Assembly: GCF_015169395.1 (NCBI RefSeq)
Contig: NZ_CP063458.1
Coordinates: 1,550,001-1,614,000, forward strand
Reading direction: 5' to 3'
DNA length: 64,000 nucleotides
Source: Humisphaera borealis
GTDB taxonomy: Bacteria > Planctomycetota > Phycisphaerae > Tepidisphaerales > Tepidisphaeraceae
Program-made: the position numbers and the translations under genes
Part shown: piece after piece, positions 60,633-64,000 of the stretch
How positions within the stretch are numbered: the first letter of the stretch is position 1
Layout of the letters: each line of letters opens with the position of its first letter
The notes under the pieces: generated by a model
The model's input: only the letters and a program-made list of their open reading frames with translations
Database searches by the model: none
Told to the model about the DNA's origin: nothing

Positions 60633-62032
60633 GCAAGGAAGCCATGACCGCCAAGGCAATGAAGCCGCTGCCCGTCCACCCGCTCGCCACCATCCTCCCC
60701 CGCATGAGTGATGGGGAGTTCGCCGCCCTTAAGGATAACGTCCGCACGGTCGGGCGGATCGTCGACCCGATCGTCACGCTGGACGGCAAGGTGCTCGACG
60801 GACGCCACCGTGACCTGATCTGCTGCGAGCTGGGGATCGAGCGGCGGACGGTGGAGTTCAAGTCGAGCTGGGGCTCGCCCGTCGAGTACGTCTACAGCAA
60901 GGCGTGCCACCGCCACATGACCGACAGCCAGAAGGCGTGCGCGGCGGTGGGCGTGATGGAAGCGCGGGTCGTCGACGGGAAGAAGCGGTCGGCGGAGAAC
61001 CTGAAAAAGGGCACCCGCAAAATTGCGGACTCGGGGCCGACGATCGGCAGCTCGGCGGTCGTCGCCGCCGGCATGTTCGGCGTGTCGCCACGGTACGTCG
61101 ATTACGCCCGGAAGCTCAAGAAGCTGGACGGCAAGCTCTTCGAGGAGACGTTGCAGGGGCGAACCACATTGCCCCGGGCGTTCCGGGTCGTTCGCCGGCG
61201 TGAGAAGATGACCGCCCTGAAGGCGAAGAAGCCGGTGCTGACGATCGCCGGGAAGTACTTCCTGATGCCGCCGGGCGATGCGGTCGCACGCCTGAGCGAA
61301 CTGCCCCGCAAGAGCGCCCGGCTGATCTTCGCCGATCCGCCCTACAACATCGGCGTCGACTACGGGCGGGGCGCGGCGGCGGACAAGCTGGAGCCCAAGG
61401 CGTACCTCGAGTGGTGCACGGACTGGCTCGCCGAAGGTCGCGATGTGCTCACGCCGGACGGTTCGCTGTGGCTGCTCATTAATGATGAGTGGGCGGCGCA
61501 GTTGTCGATGGCGGCGACGGGCCTGGGCCTGCACCTGCGGAACTGGATCATCTGGGTGGAGTCGTTCGGGCAGAACTGCTCGGACAAGTTCAACCGCACC
61601 AAGCGGCACCTCTTCTACTTCGTCCGCGATCCCAAGCAGGTCGTCTTCAACCACGACGCGTTCAACCGCCAGAGCGCCCGCCAGGTGCTCTACAACGACG
61701 GGCGGGCCAATCCCGGCGGCAAGCTCTGGGACGACGTCTGGCACGTGAACCGCCTGGTCGAGCCCGACCCCGAACGCATCCCCGAGTTCCCCACGCAACT
61801 GCGGTGCGACCCGATCAAGGCAATCGTCGCCGGTTGCAGCGATCCGGACGACCTGGTCGTCGATCCGTTCAACGGGAGCGGCACCACGGGCGAAGCGGCA
61901 CTGAGCCAGGAGCGGAACTACGTGGGGATCGATCTAAGTCCGAAATGGCTGGGGCTCGCGGGGCACCGCCTGGGGAAGGTGGGGCACGCGGCCCAATCTC
62001 TTGATGAGCTGGAAAGGAAGTCCATCCAATGA
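60629..62032 (+). CDS. ParB-like domain fused to beta-class DNA methyltransferase
   Basis: The 467-residue product starts at 60629, overlapping the GNAT stop. Residues 12-100 form a ParB-like domain (VHPLATILPRM, IVDPIVTLDGKVLDGRHRDL); a helical region follows. Residues 205-450 are a DNA methyltransferase, with the catalytic motif DPPYNIG (236-242) and the AdoMet motif DPFNGSGTTGEAA (412-424). This order is that of beta-class N6-adenine or N4-cytosine enzymes. It probably modifies phage DNA; no cognate nuclease gene is nearby, so it is of the orphan type. ParB-methylase fusions are known in phages. The following gene overlaps by ATGA. Confidence 0.92.
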   Translation: MSKEAMTAKAMKPLPVHPLATILPRMSDGEFAALKDNVRTVGRIVDPIVTLDGKVLDGRHRDLICCELGIERRTVEFKSSWGSPVEYVYSKACHRHMTDSQKACAAVGVMEARVVDGKKRSAENLKKGTRKIADSGPTIGSSAVVAAGMFGVSPRYVDYARKLKKLDGKLFEETLQGRTTLPRAFRVVRRREKMTALKAKKPVLTIAGKYFLMPPGDAVARLSELPRKSARLIFADPPYNIGVDYGRGAAADKLEPKAYLEWCTDWLAEGRDVLTPDGSLWLLINDEWAAQLSMAATGLGLHLRNWIIWVESFGQNCSDKFNRTKRHLFYFVRDPKQVVFNHDAFNRQSARQVLYNDGRANPGGKLWDDVWHVNRLVEPDPERIPEFPTQLRCDPIKAIVAGCSDPDDLVVDPFNGSGTTGEAALSQERNYVGIDLSPKWLGLAGHRLGKVGHAAQSLDELERKSIQ

Positions 62033-62283
62033 ATGAAGTCGCAGATCGAAAGTCCGAATTGAGCGATCGCCGGATGATCGGCCTGACCGCGTGCAACACG
62101 CTCAAGGTCCGGTTTCCCGGTCGCAGCGTGGACGTGCTGTTGACGTACCCGGACGACGCCAAGGCGGTGTGCGTCGAGGTGCGGCGGCGGCTCGGCCGGC
62201 GGGTCGAGGATCACCAGATCCTCCAGGCCCTGATCAACGAACGAAAGCGCGGCAACGCCGCCGTGAGAGGAAGGAAGCGATGA
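62029..62283 (+). CDS. Small early phage protein
   Basis: The 84-residue product starts with an ATGA overlap on the methyltransferase stop. It has a compact pattern of strands and a helix: LKVRFPGRSVDVLLTYPDDAK and VCVEVRRRLGRRVEDHQILQALINE. The family is not recognised. It is followed by a further ATGA overlap at 62280. Confidence 0.6.
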   Translation: MNEVADRKSELSDRRMIGLTACNTLKVRFPGRSVDVLLTYPDDAKAVCVEVRRRLGRRVEDHQILQALINERKRGNAAVRGRKR

Positions 62284-62546
62284 CCGACCGCAAACGGCAA
62301 CGACTGATCCGCCGCGTCCGCGATCTGTGGATCGGCTGCGCCACGCTCCGCGGCCAGCTCGACGGCACACGCCACCGCCTGGCGGCGCAGACCGCCCTAG
62401 CGACGACCGTCCCGGGGCTGGCGTATCTGGCCCCGACGATCGCCGAGGCGACGGCCGAGGCGATGAGCGACGCGAGCGAGCTGGCAAAGATCGACGCCTG
62501 GTGTGCCCAGACGATGGAGCAGCTCGGAAGCGACGTCACTGTCTGA
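62280..62546 (+). CDS. Small helical early phage protein
   Basis: The 88-residue product starts at the ATG at 62280, which overlaps the previous stop (ATGA), so a longer frame open upstream is not needed. It is all-helical: a basic N-terminus (DRKRQRLIRRVRDLWIG), then Ala-rich helices with AEATAEAMSDASELAKIDAW. The role is unknown; it is encoded among the early genes. Confidence 0.6.
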   Translation: MTDRKRQRLIRRVRDLWIGCATLRGQLDGTRHRLAAQTALATTVPGLAYLAPTIAEATAEAMSDASELAKIDAWCAQTMEQLGSDVTV

Positions 62547-62599
62547 ACGAACGAACAACGCGGCCGGGTGAGCCCGGCCCATTAGATGAAGGGAGTCCC

Positions 62600-63322
62600 A
62601 TGAGTGTCCTGATGGAAGAGCCGCCGGTTTTCGCGACGCCGCCGACGCGCGTCGCCGACCGCGGCATGTTTCAGTTGCGGCAGTACTGCGTGTGCCCGCG
62701 CTGTGAGACCGCGATCCCCACCGACTGCGTGCTCCGCCACAACCTGGACGAAGGCGAGAAGGACCTGGGCGAGCGGCGGATTTCGATCTACTGCCCGGCC
62801 TGCCTTAGTGCGTACACCGCGTGGTTCGCAATCTCTGACGGGTTCGCCCGCCAGGCGTCGCCGATCAGCGTGGTGAACGACCCGGCCCTGATCGACACGC
62901 TCAAGGGCGGGTTGGAGCGGGTGCGCGGCGACCGGCGGGTGGTTCGCGACCAGAGCCCGGTGCCGATCGCCGTGAGCGCCGACGGCGTCAACTCCGTCAC
63001 GCTGGCGCAGCTGGTGGCACAGCAGGAACTGACGCAGCTCAAGCTTGCCGAAACGACGCTGGCGCTGAGCGTCGAGCGGGCGCTGGTGCGGAAGCTGACG
63101 GCCGAGCGGCGTATCCCGCCCAACGCCACCGCCTGCGCCCCGGGCGGGCGGACCGTCCAGGTGGCCCCGTCGCCACGCGTCGCTGAGGCCGCCGCGCTGG
63201 ACGTCGCCCTGGCCGGCGAGGCCCAGGGGCTCGGGGCGGAAACCCAGACCTTCCAGGAGCGGACGATCGACCACGAGTTCGATCAGCGCCCCCCGAACTT
63301 CGACAGTGACTTCGGACTTTAG
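62600..63322 (+). CDS. Zinc-ribbon early phage protein
   Basis: The 240-residue product starts at the ATG at 62600 with GGGAG upstream. Residues 30-75 contain CVCPRCETAIPTDC and ISIYCPACLSAYTAWF, two Cys pairs that suggest a zinc ribbon. The rest is helical with QLVAQQELTQLKLAETTLALSVERALVRKL (a coiled-coil stretch), followed by an acidic end. I do not recognise the family. DNA binding or a protein hub role is plausible. Confidence 0.62.
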   Translation: MSVLMEEPPVFATPPTRVADRGMFQLRQYCVCPRCETAIPTDCVLRHNLDEGEKDLGERRISIYCPACLSAYTAWFAISDGFARQASPISVVNDPALIDTLKGGLERVRGDRRVVRDQSPVPIAVSADGVNSVTLAQLVAQQELTQLKLAETTLALSVERALVRKLTAERRIPPNATACAPGGRTVQVAPSPRVAEAAALDVALAGEAQGLGAETQTFQERTIDHEFDQRPPNFDSDFGL

Positions 63323-63502
63323 CCAGGCCCCGTGGCCAGAAAGGAGGTGCGGTTCGTGATGGAATCGCAAGTCGCATGGAGGCGACCTCTTTGAACAGCG
63401 TGCCGCCGGAGTCCCGCCTGGCGGCACGTCTTGAACGGTTTGGAAGGATGTGCCCGCGGAATCGAGGCACGTTCGGCAGGTTCGACCCCTGCCCCGTTCG
63501 TT

Positions 63503-63721
63503 GTGACCGACGGCGTCGACATCTTCCTTCGCAACGCCTCGGTCGACGAGCTGGACATCTGGATCGACCAGGGCGGCGAGCTGCCGGCCCGCGTGAGGCT
63601 GCGTTACCTGCGCGAGCGGGAGATACGCCAGGCCGTCCGGGCCGGCGTGCACGAACGGACGATCGAACGGGCGCAGGTCGACAAGGAGCGTCGGCAGGCT
63701 CACAAGGAGAAAGTGGCATGA
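63503..63721 (+). CDS. Small basic early protein upstream of the transposase-like gene
   Basis: From a GTG at 63503 the product has 72 residues; a TTG at 63431 would add 24. The part DGVDIFLRNASVDELDIWIDQGG and the basic helix LREREIRQAVRAGVHERTIERAQVDKERRQ are plausible protein sequence. Its stop overlaps the next ATG (ATGA), which supports it. Start and role are uncertain. Confidence 0.5.
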   Translation: MTDGVDIFLRNASVDELDIWIDQGGELPARVRLRYLREREIRQAVRAGVHERTIERAQVDKERRQAHKEKVA

Positions 63722-64000
63722 CATCCGCGGCGGGCCATCTCACGATCGCTTCCTCCCCCACCGAGGGGCCGGGTTTCCCTATGCCGGTTTCCGGTGTTGC
63801 GGTTGAGGGTGGTTCGCCACGGGCGTCAGGCATCGCTTTCATCTCGTCGGCCGAGGCGGCCGAGCGGTCGGGCCGGAACGTCGGCCACGTCAACCGCATG
63901 TGTGCCACGGTCTGGTTTGCCCAGGGGCTGGCCCGCCAGGAGAAACGCGGCAAGGCGCGGGCGGGCTGGTACGTGAGCGAGGAAGCCGACCCTGCCTTCG
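63718..64000 (+). CDS. Start of a probable MuA-like transposase (cut by window edge)
   Basis: The visible 94 residues begin at the ATG at 63718, overlapping the previous stop, and run off the edge. Residues 39-94 (FISSAEAAERSGRNVGHV, CATVWFAQGLARQEKRG, AGWYVSEEADPAF) look like the winged-helix module at the start of MuA-type transposases. The long low-complexity lead (residues 1-37) is unusual; an internal ATG at 63781 is another start. The catalytic DDE domain would lie beyond the edge. The call depends on the Mu-like context. Confidence 0.45.
   Translation, partial: MTSAAGHLTIASSPTEGPGFPMPVSGVAVEGGSPRASGIAFISSAEAAERSGRNVGHVNRMCATVWFAQGLARQEKRGKARAGWYVSEEADPAF

Larger units (their letters stand above)
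35046..64000. mobile_element. Mu-related, siphovirus-like prophage (right end outside window, left boundary approximate)
   Basis: The region holds repressor, terminase, portal, capsid, head-tail, tail and early genes in a phage order. Mu-type head/packaging markers (DUF3486 and gp28-like terminases, MuF-like domain) go with a siphovirus-type tail (tube, frameshifted chaperones, tape measure, no sheath). Late genes run leftward and early genes rightward from a divergent switch at 59,370-59,453. No integrase is visible; the likely MuA-like transposase starts at 63,718 and is cut off. Ends and any target-site duplication were not identified, and the proximity to tRNA-Ser could be chance or an attachment site. 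Confidence 0.88.

Noticed and set aside
63359-63397. 12-codon open frame behind a strong AGGAGGT
   Set aside because: The ribosome site is good but the peptide is too short to support; it may be a leader for the next gene, which cannot be shown from sequence.

Overview
The window looks like a chromosomal segment of a planctomycete, probably class Phycisphaerae (Tepidisphaeraceae-like), carrying one end of a prophage. Lineage marks are the LEPR-XLL type N-terminal motifs on large secreted proteins (LEDRKLLS, LESRQMLA, LEPRRLFA), a PSCyt1-like planctomycete cytochrome, a VIT-VWA secreted protein, paired DUF4394 proteins and high-GC coding throughout. The assignment rests on these families, not on a database search.

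Positions 1-34,900 are host DNA. Left to right: a partial DHH phosphoesterase (NrnA type) and ribF; two related VWA-like secreted proteins, one fused to a dienelactone hydrolase; a RelB/ParE-type toxin-antitoxin pair; a PfkB sugar kinase; two small lipoproteins and a BamE-like protein lying next to guaB, with a 160-bp fragment of guaB copied between them; rpmH with its own terminator; a long acidic disordered protein; an AEC transporter; a YjhG/YagF-type sugar-acid dehydratase; two DUF4394 LEPR-XLL proteins; a c-type cytochrome membrane protein; a VIT-VWA protein; a 1,758-residue modular LEPR-XLL protein; an orphan FixJ-type response regulator; a UvrD-family helicase; TspO; a universal stress protein; a DASS-type anion transporter; and tRNA-Ser(GCT).

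From about 35,050 to the right edge lies a Mu-related prophage with a siphovirus-type tail, cut by the window edge. Nearly all late genes run leftward in one tightly packed block. In order of transcription these are small membrane/lysis-like genes, a DUF3486 (Mu gp27-like) small terminase, a Mu gp28-like large terminase, a portal fused to an SPP1 gp7/MuF-like minor head domain, scaffold, major capsid, a Bbp16-like capsid cement, fibre or decoration proteins, head-tail connectors, tail tube, two chaperones joined by a predicted -1 frameshift, tape measure and tail-tip proteins. A S24-type repressor (58,668-59,369) also reads leftward. Across an operator/promoter region with two pairs of TGTCSG repeats, the early genes read rightward: a small ribbon-helix-helix protein, a 26-residue membrane peptide, a GNAT acetyltransferase, a ParB-DNA methyltransferase fusion, three small proteins, a short basic protein and the start of a likely MuA-like transposase.

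The most notable observations are the chaperone frameshift site with a well-spaced GC-only hairpin; the GNAT and methyltransferase genes coupled by an ATGA overlap, a possible DNA-modification pair recalling Mu Mom; the portal-MuF fusion; a dispersed palindrome present both in host intergenic DNA and inside the phage late operon; two related nested hairpins flanking the phage switch; the DLH-VWA fusion; and the guaB fragment duplication.
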